Source: an uncultured Pelagibacteraceae bacterium
Lineage (GTDB): Bacteria > Pseudomonadota > Alphaproteobacteria > Pelagibacterales > Pelagibacteraceae
Length of the DNA: 64,000 nucleotides
Direction of reading: 5' to 3'
NCBI GenBank assembly: GCA_902560075.1
Contig: CACEKE010000001.1
Location: 124,001-188,000, forward strand
Position 1 is the stretch's first letter. Every line of letters begins with the position of its first letter. A model generated the notes under the pieces. The model saw only the letters and a program-made list of their open reading frames with translations, was not told where the DNA came from and did no database searches. This document shows positions 42,637 through 51,671 of the stretch, one piece after another. The position numbers and the translations under genes are program-made.

Positions 42637-43434
42637 ATGAGTGATTTAGTTTCTCAAAATCTTAATATGATTTTTAAATCTCCAAAGGGAGAAACAGTCC
42701 ACGCTTTAAAAGACTTAAACTTTACAATAAAGAAGGGTGAACTTTTAACTGTTTTAGGACCATCAGGTTGTGGAAAAACAACCTTACTGAATATTGCTGC
42801 AGGGTTTATAAGGCCCACTTCAGGAACAATAACTTTGGGCAATAATGAAATAAATGGTCCTGGAGTTGACCGTGGAATGGTATTTCAGCAGGGTGCATTA
42901 TTTGAATGGTTGACGGTTGCTGAAAATGTAAATTTTGGATTAAGGATGAAAAAACAAGACCCAATGTCCACACAAGAAAGGGTTGATGAATGGTTGGATA
43001 TTGTTGGTCTAAAAGGCTTTGGTAATACTCCTACTTATCAATTGTCAGGTGGCATGCAGCAAAGAGTTGCCCTTGCTAGATGTTTAATAAACGACCCTGA
43101 TTTAATTCTTATGGATGAGCCTTTAGGTGCTTTAGATGCATTAACAAGAGAAAAAATGCAGTCTTTAGTATTAAAGATTTGGAAAGAGACCGGTAAAACA
43201 ATTATTTTAATTACTCACTCTGTTGAGGAGGCATTATTATTAGGTGAAAGATTATACGTAATGGCTCCAAGGCCAGGAAGAATACACAAAGAGTATAATC
43301 TTCCCTTTGCTGAAATGGGATTAAAAGAAGATTTACGGGAAATTAAAAAAAATAAAGAATTTTCTTCAAAGAGAGAAGAAATTCTTTCTATGATTTGGAA
43401 TATGGAAGAGGAAATCATGGGGAAAGACAATTAG
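42637..43434 (+). CDS. tauB: Taurine ABC transporter ATP-binding protein
   Basis: 265 aa. Walker A GPSGCGKTTL (about 40-49), Q-loop FQQGALFEWLTV, signature LSGGMQQRVALARCL, Walker B LILMDEPLGALD and the switch ITHSVEEALLLG. Canonical nitrate/sulfonate/taurine-type ATPase energising import through TauC. It ends directly at the tauC start (no gap). Confidence 0.92.
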   Translation: MSDLVSQNLNMIFKSPKGETVHALKDLNFTIKKGELLTVLGPSGCGKTTLLNIAAGFIRPTSGTITLGNNEINGPGVDRGMVFQQGALFEWLTVAENVNFGLRMKKQDPMSTQERVDEWLDIVGLKGFGNTPTYQLSGGMQQRVALARCLINDPDLILMDEPLGALDALTREKMQSLVLKIWKETGKTIILITHSVEEALLLGERLYVMAPRPGRIHKEYNLPFAEMGLKEDLREIKKNKEFSSKREEILSMIWNMEEEIMGKDN

Positions 43435-45360
43435 ATGTTTACGCAGATCGTTACAATTCTAATTCTTGTATCCATTGTAGGATGTATTCTTTATGGCAGA
43501 AAACTTATAAAGACTGAAAAAGTTGATGCTGTTTTTGGAAATCCTGAAAGAGCTAAAGGAGGTACTCATTGGATAATTGTGGGTAGTAGTGCAATTTTAT
43601 TAATTTGGTTATATTACTCTTGGGATATTGCCAAAGGGTTTTATCCAAAATCTGCGAATGAGTTATGTCAAGTAGCCAAAATAAACGAGTCATTATTAGG
43701 ATTAAAATATCAATTTCCTATAGAAGAAAGAGAATTCAAAAGTACATCTATTATAAAGATTGAAAATGAAAATCTAAAAAAAATCAATCTTGAAATAACT
43801 AATTCACAAGATATCAGCGATCAACAAAAAATAGTACTTTCTAGTTTTATAAAAAAAACATCTCAGCTTATTCCTTTGCTTACAAATGATGAATTAATGG
43901 AGATGGAAACAAAAATACAGATAAAAAAAATGACTGAGGATTTAAAATTACTGAGTTCAAATTTTCAGAAGCAAGATTATCCATTTGAAACTGAGTCAGA
44001 ACGAAATGAACGTCAAAAAGCCATTTTAAAAGAAGGTGGATGGGGAATCACTACTGTGCAATCAGGAACAGGTTCTATCGAAAATACTTTAGAAGTTCCG
44101 TTAATACCCGCAACAAATAGAGGTTTAAAGTTTCATGCAGCTTCTCAAGAACTAAAAATTATTGATGATAAATTTTTTAAATTAAAAAATCACAACCCAC
44201 AATTTAAGAATTCGATTAAAAATTTAAAAGATGAAATAAAAACCTACAGAAAAAATTTAGATGATAATGAGGAGATAGCTTCCACTTATGCAAAAAACAT
44301 TGTTAAAATTGCGAGAAGAATTGAATTTGCAAGTATTTACCCTCCAGGTGCTCTAAATGAAATGCAAAATGCGATTATAGAATTTGATAACTTACAAAAA
44401 AAGGAGCAAGGTGGATTAAGATTAATAGATATACTTCTATTCCCCGCTGGAACAATAGTTGCAAGTGGTCCTAGTTGTTCCGAGCAAGGATCAGGTAGAT
44501 GGCTACCTAAACCATCTGATACCTTTAATAAATTTATTTTAATGTCTAAGCCAAGTGTTGGTTATAAAAATATACCACTTCTTTGGATTGATATGATGGA
44601 TGTAAGTAAAATAATTGGATTTATCCTACCAGACTGGATTGCAGATATATTGCCTGGAGATTATCCTGTTCATAATAAAAACGGTATAGTTGAGCAAAAT
44701 TTTAAAGGTCAAGTATTAAAAATTGTAACTGGTGACTTTAAATTGTTTAGAATTCCTGTTCCATACGGGCATATTTGGGATTCGTTCATGAGAGTATTTT
44801 TAGGTTTAATATTTGGAATATTAATAGGTGTTCCCTTAGGACTATTTATGGGTCTTAATAGATTTGCAAAAGGTTTTTTTGATCCCTTGATTGAACTTTA
44901 TAGACCTGTGCCTCCTTTAGCCTGGGCACCACTTATAATTTCTGTACTAGGAATTGATAATACAGGTAAAGTTTTTTTACTTTTTATGGTCTCTTTATCA
45001 ATAATGATTATTTCTGCACGAGCTGGGGCTTCAGGAACACAACTTTCAAAAATTCATGCTGCTCATTCACTAGGCGCATCAAAAAAACAAATATTAAGAT
45101 ATGTTATTTTTCCAAATTCACTTCCTGAAATACTAACTGGTATTAGGGTTGCTGTAGGAATGTGTTGGGGTACTTTGGTTGCTGCTGAATTTTTAGCTGG
45201 TACAACTGGCATAGGATTTGTTGAGAACGTTGCAAAAAAATATTTCCAATACGAGGTTATTTGGATAACAATTTTTATAATGGGTATGCTCGGATTATTA
45301 TTTGATGTTACGTTAAGAAAGATTATTGATAAAACAATACCTTGGAGAGGTAAAGGATAG
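43435..45360 (+). CDS. tauC: Taurine ABC transporter permease with large N-terminal extension
   Basis: 641 aa, more than twice the usual TauC/SsuC length of about 250-280. Residues about 445-641 are the normal permease (six helices, EAA-type loop AAHSLGASKKQILRYVIFPNSLPEILTG). Residues 1-70 hold two additional membrane helices, and 70 to about 430 form a charged, largely helical soluble region with low-complexity Lys/Glu tracts plus a YPPGALNEM and PAGTIVASGPSCSEQGSGRWLP stretch near the membrane. The reading frame is continuous. The extra domain's role, perhaps docking TauA, is unknown. Confidence 0.88.
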   Translation: MFTQIVTILILVSIVGCILYGRKLIKTEKVDAVFGNPERAKGGTHWIIVGSSAILLIWLYYSWDIAKGFYPKSANELCQVAKINESLLGLKYQFPIEEREFKSTSIIKIENENLKKINLEITNSQDISDQQKIVLSSFIKKTSQLIPLLTNDELMEMETKIQIKKMTEDLKLLSSNFQKQDYPFETESERNERQKAILKEGGWGITTVQSGTGSIENTLEVPLIPATNRGLKFHAASQELKIIDDKFFKLKNHNPQFKNSIKNLKDEIKTYRKNLDDNEEIASTYAKNIVKIARRIEFASIYPPGALNEMQNAIIEFDNLQKKEQGGLRLIDILLFPAGTIVASGPSCSEQGSGRWLPKPSDTFNKFILMSKPSVGYKNIPLLWIDMMDVSKIIGFILPDWIADILPGDYPVHNKNGIVEQNFKGQVLKIVTGDFKLFRIPVPYGHIWDSFMRVFLGLIFGILIGVPLGLFMGLNRFAKGFFDPLIELYRPVPPLAWAPLIISVLGIDNTGKVFLLFMVSLSIMIISARAGASGTQLSKIHAAHSLGASKKQILRYVIFPNSLPEILTGIRVAVGMCWGTLVAAEFLAGTTGIGFVENVAKKYFQYEVIWITIFIMGMLGLLFDVTLRKIIDKTIPWRGKG

Positions 45361-45378
45361 TTAAATTTTTGATATCTA

Positions 45379-46320
45379 ATGATTAATTGGGGTATTTTAG
45401 GATATGGTAGAATGGGTTTATCCTTTTCTAAGGTGATTAAAGAAACTTCGAATTCAAAGCTAATTTATATAGGAAGTAGAACTGCGAACAATAAATCAGA
45501 AAATATATTGAAAGGTTACGATGATGTAATAAAGGATAAAAATATTGATGCAATATACATAGCAACTTTAAATAACACCCACAAAGATTTAATATTACAA
45601 ATTTTAAAATCTGACAAACATATTTTATGCGAAAAGCCGTTTGTAATTGATTTAGAGCAAGCATTAAAAATAAATAAAAATGTTATTTCATCTAGTAAAA
45701 AATTCTTTGAAGCAATTGCATATTATTCTCATCCTCAAACTTTAAAATTACTAGAAATTATTAATAACAACGAAATAGGAGATATTATACAAATCGATAG
45801 CAGTTTTGGATATAAATCAAAAGAAAATATTAAAAAAAGAATTTACAACAAAGAATTTGGAGGAGGAGCAATATTAGATCTAGCTTGTTATCCTATTAGT
45901 TTTGCAATGTTGTTTTGTAAAGAATTTAATAATTATAAGTTTTTATCAAAAAAAATTGAAATGGCAAAAACAGGTGTCGACAAACATGCTGAGGCTAAAA
46001 TTTTATATGACAATAAAATTCACTTAAATATATCTGTAAGTATTAGTTCTCACTTAGATAACAAATGCATTGTTTACGGTACAAAAGGTAAAATCACAAT
46101 TTTGAATCCTTGGATGCCAAGTAATAAGTCTGCTTTAGAAATTGAAAATGAAAAAAGGTATTATAAAAAATTTATTGAGTCTTCAATGTCAACTTATGCA
46201 AATCAAATACAAAACGTTTCAGATTATTTTTTAGGTAAAACAAAAAATGATTTCAATTTATTTGATATTAATAAATCTGTAATGTGTATGAAAATAATTG
46301 ATAAATGGATAGAAAAATAA
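45379..46320 (+). CDS. Gfo/Idh/MocA-family oxidoreductase
   Basis: 313 aa. Rossmann GILGYGRMGLSFSK at residues 5-18, IDAIYIATLNNTHKDLI and HILCEKPFVIDLEQA with the family EKP lysine, then GGAILDLACYPISFA. NAD(P)-dependent oxidoreductase acting on a sugar, inositol or related hydroxyl substrate, not identified. It starts 18 bp after tauC and ends one base before the sulfotransferase gene. Confidence 0.85.
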   Translation: MINWGILGYGRMGLSFSKVIKETSNSKLIYIGSRTANNKSENILKGYDDVIKDKNIDAIYIATLNNTHKDLILQILKSDKHILCEKPFVIDLEQALKINKNVISSSKKFFEAIAYYSHPQTLKLLEIINNNEIGDIIQIDSSFGYKSKENIKKRIYNKEFGGGAILDLACYPISFAMLFCKEFNNYKFLSKKIEMAKTGVDKHAEAKILYDNKIHLNISVSISSHLDNKCIVYGTKGKITILNPWMPSNKSALEIENEKRYYKKFIESSMSTYANQIQNVSDYFLGKTKNDFNLFDINKSVMCMKIIDKWIEK

Positions 46321-46321
46321 A

Positions 46322-47164
46322 ATGATTATATGGTTAGCGTCTTATCCAAAGAGCGGGAACACATGGGTAAGATCATTCATTTCAACTTTAATGGAAACAG
46401 AAGATGGAAATTCTGATTTAAGGAATTTAAAATCAATTCCGCAATACCCTACAAGATCTTTTTTTAGTGGAATTTTAAAAAACTATGAGGATATGCATGA
46501 AATTAAGAAAAAATGGATACCGTCGCAAGATATTATAAATTTAGATAATAAAGTAAAATTTTTTAAAACCCATCACCTAAATTGTAAAGTCGATGAGTAT
46601 GAATTTACAAATTTACAAAATACGCAAGGCGTTATCCACATCGTAAGAGATCCAAGAAATGTTATTACATCAATTAAAAATCACTATCACATTAATGATT
46701 TTGATGATGCGTTGAAATTTATACTTAATGAAAAAAATTGTATAGGTTTTGCAAAAAATAACAAAATAACGGAAAATGTTTTCCCAACAATAATTAGCTC
46801 TTGGAAAAGTCATTATAATTCTTGGAAGAAAGTTAACAAGAATTATCTATTAATCAAATATGAAAATTTGTTAAACAATCCTGAGACTGAATTTAAAAAA
46901 ATATCAAGTTATGTATCAAAATTTTTAGATTTAAGTTTTGATGAAAATAAAATTTTAAACAGCATAAAAACTAATTCCTTTGAAAATTTAAAAATACAGG
47001 AAGAAGAAGGTAAATTTAATGAGAAAGTTGCAGATGACATGTCAAAAAAGGATTTTTTTTATTTAGGTAAAAGGAATAATTGGAGAGAGTTATTAAATAA
47101 AAACTATATTGATGAAATAAATAGCGAATTTAATACTGAAATGAAGGAACTTGGTTATATTTAA
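46322..47164 (+). CDS. Sulfotransferase family protein
   Basis: 280 aa. The PAPS 5'-phosphosulfate loop YPKSGNTW at 8-15 and the 3'-phosphate site VRDPRNVITS at 108-117, followed by ISSWKSHYNSW and LLIKYENLLNNPE, all as in cytosolic sulfotransferases. It would transfer sulfate from PAPS to a hydroxyl or amine acceptor. PAPS use is notable if the host cannot reduce sulfate, as reported for SAR11. Acceptor unknown; glycan or lipid are options. Confidence 0.86.
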   Translation: MIIWLASYPKSGNTWVRSFISTLMETEDGNSDLRNLKSIPQYPTRSFFSGILKNYEDMHEIKKKWIPSQDIINLDNKVKFFKTHHLNCKVDEYEFTNLQNTQGVIHIVRDPRNVITSIKNHYHINDFDDALKFILNEKNCIGFAKNNKITENVFPTIISSWKSHYNSWKKVNKNYLLIKYENLLNNPETEFKKISSYVSKFLDLSFDENKILNSIKTNSFENLKIQEEEGKFNEKVADDMSKKDFFYLGKRNNWRELLNKNYIDEINSEFNTEMKELGYI

Positions 47165-47171
47165 ATTTTTG

Positions 47172-48179
47172 ATGAAAAAAAACGAATTAAAAAAAATAAT
47201 ATTTAAAATTTTTAAAAAACATAAATTGGTTCACAAACATTCAAATATATGTGCTGATGCAATAATTAACGCAGAAATAGTCGGTGCTCATTCTCATGGA
47301 TTATCAAGACTAAAAATGTACTGTGATAGAATTAAAAAAAATTTAATCAATCCTAAACCTAAATTTAAAATAAAAAGATATTCTAATTCAATTTTGCATT
47401 TAGATGCTAATGACTCTATAGGTTTTGTGGCTGCAGACTTTGCCATAAAACAAGCAATTAAACTTGCAAAAAGGACCGGCATAGGAATTGTTGGAGTTAA
47501 AAATAGCGGACATTACGGTCTTTCTGGATATTATATAGAGCAAGCTGTTAAGAAAAACCTTTTAGCCTTATGTTTTACAAATGCTCCTCCAGCTATAGCG
47601 CCTTATGGAGCAAAAAAAAGTTTATTTGGAACAAATCCAATTTCTTTTGGAACCCCATCTGGATCCACAGCTCCATTTATATTTGACTCCTCAATGTCAA
47701 AAATAAACAGAGGCAAAATAAGAGTTGCGGCAAAAATGAATAAAAAAATTCCTTTTGATGTAGCATTAGATAAAAATGGTAATATTACAAGTGATCCAAA
47801 AAAAGCTTTGGAGGGTGTGCAATTGCCTATTGCCGATTTTAGAGGGTCGGGTTTAGCTTGGATGGTAGATATTTTAAGTGGGGTGTTGACAGGATCTGCT
47901 CACTCAGGAAAAGTAAAGGATCCTTTTGACGATTTTACTGGTCCTCAAAACGTTGGTCATTTTTTTTTGGTTTTAAAACATAATATATTTATAAATAACT
48001 ACTTAAATAGAATTAAAGAAAATATTAAAAATGTTAAAAAACTCCCTAAAATAAAAGGTGTTAAAGAGATTTTTTATCCGGGACAAAGAAAATTTAAAAA
48101 ATACAAAATAAATTTAAAGAAAGATATATTAATTTCTAATAAGATTAAAAATGAATTATTTGAATTATTAAATGATTAA
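47172..48179 (+). CDS. Malate/L-lactate dehydrogenase (Ldh_2) family oxidoreductase
   Basis: 335 aa from the ATG at 47172 (MKKNELKKII); a TTG at 47151 is less likely. Family features: GAHSHGLSRLKMY with catalytic His42, GIGIVGVKNSGHYGLSGYY, ALCFTNAPPAIAPYGAKKSLFGTNPISF and the C-terminal GSGLAWMVDILSGVLTGSA. NAD(P)-dependent reductases of 2-keto acids: malate, ureidoglycolate, cyclic imino acids, or (R)-sulfolactate (ComC). Substrate unresolved. Confidence 0.83.
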   Translation: MKKNELKKIIFKIFKKHKLVHKHSNICADAIINAEIVGAHSHGLSRLKMYCDRIKKNLINPKPKFKIKRYSNSILHLDANDSIGFVAADFAIKQAIKLAKRTGIGIVGVKNSGHYGLSGYYIEQAVKKNLLALCFTNAPPAIAPYGAKKSLFGTNPISFGTPSGSTAPFIFDSSMSKINRGKIRVAAKMNKKIPFDVALDKNGNITSDPKKALEGVQLPIADFRGSGLAWMVDILSGVLTGSAHSGKVKDPFDDFTGPQNVGHFFLVLKHNIFINNYLNRIKENIKNVKKLPKIKGVKEIFYPGQRKFKKYKINLKKDILISNKIKNELFELLND

Positions 48180-49245
48180 ATTTCTGTTTTTTTTGTTTAA
48201 CTTTTTTATTTTAACAAATTATTCAACCGCTTATGAATTTTCTTTGAAAAAAATAGCAGATTTCAACGCTCCTTGGGGTTCAGCTTTTATAAACAAAGAT
48301 GAATTGATTTTAACTGAAAAAAAAGGTGAAATAAAAGTTATAAATTTAATTTCTAGAAAAATAAGTAAAATAAAACATAATCTTGATATTTTGGTTTATG
48401 GACAAGGTGGTTTATTAGATATTATTTACAAGGACAATCATGTTTGGGTTTCCTATAGTGAAAACAGAGAAAACTGGGAAACAAGTACATCAATAGCAAA
48501 AGGTAAATTTGATAAAAAACAAATTAATTTTGAAAATATTTTTCAAGCAGAGCCTCCAATAGACTCAGGTTACCATTTTGGATCAAGATTAGTAATAAAG
48601 AATAATCATTTATATGCATCTATTGGAGAAAGAGGAATGGGGATGATTGCCCAGGATCCAAGTAAACATCCTGGAAGCATTATTAGAATAAATCTGGATG
48701 GTACAGTTCCAATAGACAATCCACATTTTGAAGATCAAAAAGATTGGTTGCCTGAAATTTTTCAAATTGGAGTTAGAAATCCACAAGGTATGGCGCTTTC
48801 AGATTTTGATAACAAAGTTTATATTAGTAACCATGGAGCGAAAGGTGGCGACTGGTTTGGGGAAGTTAAAAAATCTGAAAATTATGGATGGAAAATTTTA
48901 GGTTGGGGCGGTACAAATTATAGTGGCTCTGAGATAGGACCTAAATGGAAACCAGGATACACAAAAGCAATTAAATATTGGGTACCATCTATAGCTACAA
49001 GTGCAATCACTATTTATAATGGAGAAGAATTCTCTGCTTGGAATGGACATGCATTGATCACATCATTAAAAGATATGTCATTAAGAAAACTAGATTTTAA
49101 AGATAAAAAAGAAAACAAAGTTTTAGAGGAAATCATATTCCAAAATGAAATAGGCAGGATTAGAGATATTCAAATCCAGCCTATAACAGGTAAAATATTT
49201 ATTTTAACGACGAAAGCCCTTTGGAAAATGGAAAGAAGTTATTAA
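48172..49245 (+). CDS. PQQ-dependent aldose-sugar-dehydrogenase-type protein, periplasmic
   Basis: 357 aa with a signal peptide (cleavage after Ala20 in NYSTA). Beta-propeller motifs: FNAPWGSAFI, GQGGLLDIIY, GYHFGSRLVIKNNHLYASIGERGMG and IFQIGVRNPQGMALS, with a YISNHGAKGGDWFGEVK segment. Soluble glucose/aldose dehydrogenase family; oxidises sugars in the periplasm using PQQ if the residues are active. No PQQ synthesis gene in the window. Overlaps the preceding gene by 8 bp and shares a TTAA stop tetranucleotide with the next gene. Confidence 0.82.
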   Translation: MIKFLFFLFNFFILTNYSTAYEFSLKKIADFNAPWGSAFINKDELILTEKKGEIKVINLISRKISKIKHNLDILVYGQGGLLDIIYKDNHVWVSYSENRENWETSTSIAKGKFDKKQINFENIFQAEPPIDSGYHFGSRLVIKNNHLYASIGERGMGMIAQDPSKHPGSIIRINLDGTVPIDNPHFEDQKDWLPEIFQIGVRNPQGMALSDFDNKVYISNHGAKGGDWFGEVKKSENYGWKILGWGGTNYSGSEIGPKWKPGYTKAIKYWVPSIATSAITIYNGEEFSAWNGHALITSLKDMSLRKLDFKDKKENKVLEEIIFQNEIGRIRDIQIQPITGKIFILTTKALWKMERSY

Positions 49246-49436
49246 GCTGAAATTATAAAACCTATAACGCAAATAAAACTAAAAAAAGTAAATATAGCTA
49301 TTCTTCCAACCATCTTCTCTTTTTTTTGCTGCTCATAAATTTTACGTTTAAGAACATCTATATTTACCTTTTTTGGGGTCTTCTTTGATATATAGTTTTC
49401 AGATATAGATGTTTTATCGAGACTTTCTGTGCTCAT
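49242..49436 (-). CDS. Small single-span membrane protein, paralogue B
   Basis: 64 aa from the ATG at 49436 (MSTESLDKTS). Polar N-terminus, basic VNIDVLKRKIYEQQKKEKMV stretch and one C-terminal hydrophobic helix ending FIISA. Same plan and similar core as the protein at 36208-36411. Function unknown. Its upstream region faces the regulator gene. Confidence 0.65.
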   Translation of the reverse strand: MSTESLDKTSISENYISKKTPKKVNIDVLKRKIYEQQKKEKMVGRIAIFTFFSFICVIGFIISA

Positions 49437-49480
49437 AATTAATTTAATCACAATCAAATTTTTTTAACCATGAGACAAAT

Positions 49481-49526
49481 GTTCAAATTGGGTTGATTTT
49501 ATTTTCAATTGTGTTCAATTTGGGTT
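49481..49526 (+). repeat. Two direct repeats GTTCAAWTTGGGTT before the regulator gene
   Basis: GTTCAAATTGGGTT at 49481-49494 and GTTCAATTTGGGTT at 49513-49526, 32 bp apart (about three helical turns), one mismatch. They occupy most of the gap before the start at 49534, placing them where an autoregulatory operator would sit. Confidence 0.5.
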
Positions 49527-49533
49527 TTATATA

Positions 49534-50496
49534 ATGGAAAAACTACCAAGTATAAGTTCTGAAATTAAGAAAGAAGAGGTAAATAAATTTATATTTAATA
49601 ATTTTAATTCAATAAGCCCATATTTTTACAAATTAATTTCAGAGTGGATGTCTGATGCTTATAAAATTTTTAAAGATTTAGACAAATTTTTAATATTAAT
49701 TTATTTAATAAATACTGACTTCGAGTTTTTTAGAAGAAATAATTTAAATATAACTTACGAAAATTTTTATAAAGATAAAACGTTAGAAATTAATAAAATC
49801 AATCTTATACAAATTTCAAAAGATTTAAATATACCTAAAGAAAGTGTTAGAAGAAAAATTTCTGAACTTGAAAAAAAAGGTATTATTAAGAAAAAAGGGA
49901 AGAAAATCTTTTTAGATAGATCGGCATACGAGTCTCAAGAACCTATTAATACTTTAAAAAATGTATCTGTATTGCTAAGTAAATTCTCAGAAATATCAAA
50001 AAAAAATAATATAACAAAAAAATCGTTGGATAGAACTGAGGTATCAAAATTAATCAAAAACAATTTTTCTTTTTGTTGGTATCAATTTTTTAAATTTATA
50101 TTTTCATATTGTTACAGATGGCGAAAATACTTTGGAGATTTAGAAATTATGTTGATAGGTATTACGATAGCCTTTAACTCAGTTACAACAGCATCTATAA
50201 AACTTAAGGGCATAGAATCATATATTGATAAATGGAGGGAAGAAATTCTTCAAAACAGTATTCGTGGAATCAATGCAATGTCTATATCTGAAATTACAGG
50301 GATACCAAGACCAACAGTTATAAGAAAGATTAACTCTTTAATTAAATTAAACATGGTTGAAATGGATAAAAATAAACTTCTTAATATTAAGTTTAATAAC
50401 AAATCTTATAAAGAGACTTCAGAATTACAAAATGAAACGATTAATGATTTGGGTGTTTTCATTACTAGAACTTTCAATCAGATCAATTTTAATTAG
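49534..50496 (+). CDS. Putative transcriptional regulator with two winged-helix units
   Basis: 320 aa. Two helix-turn-helix segments appear in repeated halves: NLIQISKDLNIPKESVRRKISELEKKGII at about 89-117 and AMSISEITGIPRPTVIRKINSLIKLNMVEM at about 248-277. Each is preceded by a helical, aromatic-rich region and followed by a short wing-like strand. The halves look like an internal duplication. I recognise no named family. A covalently linked dimer binding two half-sites is plausible. Stop region overlaps the convergent BASS gene by 8 bp. Confidence 0.65.
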   Translation: MEKLPSISSEIKKEEVNKFIFNNFNSISPYFYKLISEWMSDAYKIFKDLDKFLILIYLINTDFEFFRRNNLNITYENFYKDKTLEINKINLIQISKDLNIPKESVRRKISELEKKGIIKKKGKKIFLDRSAYESQEPINTLKNVSVLLSKFSEISKKNNITKKSLDRTEVSKLIKNNFSFCWYQFFKFIFSYCYRWRKYFGDLEIMLIGITIAFNSVTTASIKLKGIESYIDKWREEILQNSIRGINAMSISEITGIPRPTVIRKINSLIKLNMVEMDKNKLLNIKFNNKSYKETSELQNETINDLGVFITRTFNQINFN

Positions 50497-51337
50497 AATT
50501 TCTTAATAAGTACATGAATATAAATGCAGTTATATACATTATTAATGCATATGCTGCGGTGGGTATTACATAAATAATGTCATTAAAAATTTGTGTTGCA
50601 ACAAAAACTGCCAATGTACCATTTTGTAAACCACATTCAATTGCTATACATCTTCTTTGTTCTATATTTGATGAAAAAACCTTAGCCAAATAATATGCAA
50701 ATATCATCATGACTATATTAAGAGTTAATACAATAACGCCTGCTTGAGATAAATAAGACAAAATATTATTTCTCTCCTCTATCCAAATAGCTGTAAATAC
50801 AATTAAAAATAAAAATCCTGTCGTTCTTTCTATAAATTTTATATTGTTCGAAATAAAATTTTCATTAAATTTTCTAATTATCATTCCAATAAATACTGGT
50901 AAAGTAACTACACCTGCCATTTTTAAAGCTATTCCAGTCATAGTAATTTCTTCAGATATATTTGAAACTCCAATAACTTCTGCAGATGAAAAAACAATTA
51001 ATGGAACAGATAGTATACTAATTAAACTACACACAGCGGTTAATGAAATAGATAATGCTACATCTCCTCTAGCAAATTTTGTCATCACATTTGAGGTCAC
51101 TCCTCCGGGTGCTGCAGCAATAATCATTACTCCTAATGCTATAGCTGTTGGTACTTTAATTACTAAAAGTAAAATATAAGCAATAATTGGTAAAAGAACT
51201 ATTTGGGAAATAATTCCTACAAAAAAAATTTTTGGGTTTTGTAAAACTCTTTTGAAATCGTTTACAGTAAGACCTAACCCTAAGCCAAGCATTATTAATG
51301 CGAGTGCTAAAGGAGCTATTTTAGTAACTATGTCCAT
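50489..51337 (-). CDS. Bile acid:sodium symporter (BASS) family transporter
   Basis: 282 aa with nine or ten membrane segments. Family features: LGLGLTVNDFKRVLQNP, GVMIIAAAPGGVTSNVMTKFARGDVALSISLTAVCSL (sodium-site region) and CIAIECGLQNGTLAVFVATQIF. Sodium-coupled uptake of an organic anion such as pyruvate, pantoate or a sulfated steroid-like compound in relatives. Substrate unknown. It follows the Cys-rich miniprotein by 45 bp and may share its Fur-box promoter. Confidence 0.88.
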   Translation of the reverse strand: MDIVTKIAPLALALIMLGLGLGLTVNDFKRVLQNPKIFFVGIISQIVLLPIIAYILLLVIKVPTAIALGVMIIAAAPGGVTSNVMTKFARGDVALSISLTAVCSLISILSVPLIVFSSAEVIGVSNISEEITMTGIALKMAGVVTLPVFIGMIIRKFNENFISNNIKFIERTTGFLFLIVFTAIWIEERNNILSYLSQAGVIVLTLNIVMMIFAYYLAKVFSSNIEQRRCIAIECGLQNGTLAVFVATQIFNDIIYVIPTAAYALIMYITAFIFMYLLRNSN

Positions 51338-51382
51338 AACCTTAAAGGTCTAAGATATTTTAGGCAAGTTTACTGAGGTAAA

Positions 51383-51565
51383 TTATTTGTGAGACGAAGC
51401 GCAAATATCCTTAATAACTGGTGTATTAGCACAATCTCCACATTTCGTTACTTGAACTATACAACCATCATCTAGTTTTTTTACATCCACAACTCTATGA
51501 CATTTTGAACAAGTCGACGAAATTGTTAATCCACATTTTCTGCAATTATAAGTTTCGAGTTCCAT
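51383..51565 (-). CDS. 60-aa Cys-rich (zinc-ribbon-like) miniprotein
   Basis: Contains C8xxC11, C19xxC22 and C42xxC45, plus Cys35 and Cys55 and His23, an arrangement typical of zinc or iron-binding ribbons. No larger family recognised. The promoter region carries two Fur-type boxes, so expression is likely metal-dependent and a role in metal homeostasis or redox is plausible. Confidence 0.6.
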   Translation of the reverse strand: MELETYNCRKCGLTISSTCSKCHRVVDVKKLDDGCIVQVTKCGDCANTPVIKDICASSHK

Positions 51566-51616
51566 ATTAAGATATTTAATCTGAAAAAATTTTATTTCAA
51601 TTACTTTTGTTAAAAA

Positions 51617-51631
51617 TGATAATCATTATCA
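51617..51631. promoter_or_regulatory. Perfect Fur-type 7-1-7 box
   Basis: TGATAAT-C-ATTATCA, a perfect inverted repeat matching the classical Fur 7-1-7 consensus. Its near edge is 51 bp upstream of the miniprotein start codon. In alphaproteobacteria the closely related Mur or Irr sites are alternatives. Confidence 0.7.
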
Positions 51632-51671
51632 AAAAAAATTAAGTAAAAAAAAAATTATTTTTTAATTTTAT

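Noticed and set aside
43435-44700. tauC N-terminal region as a separate fused gene caused by a sequencing error
   Set aside because: The frame is uninterrupted, starts directly after tauB and is bounded by plausible membrane helices, so a genuine extension is simpler.
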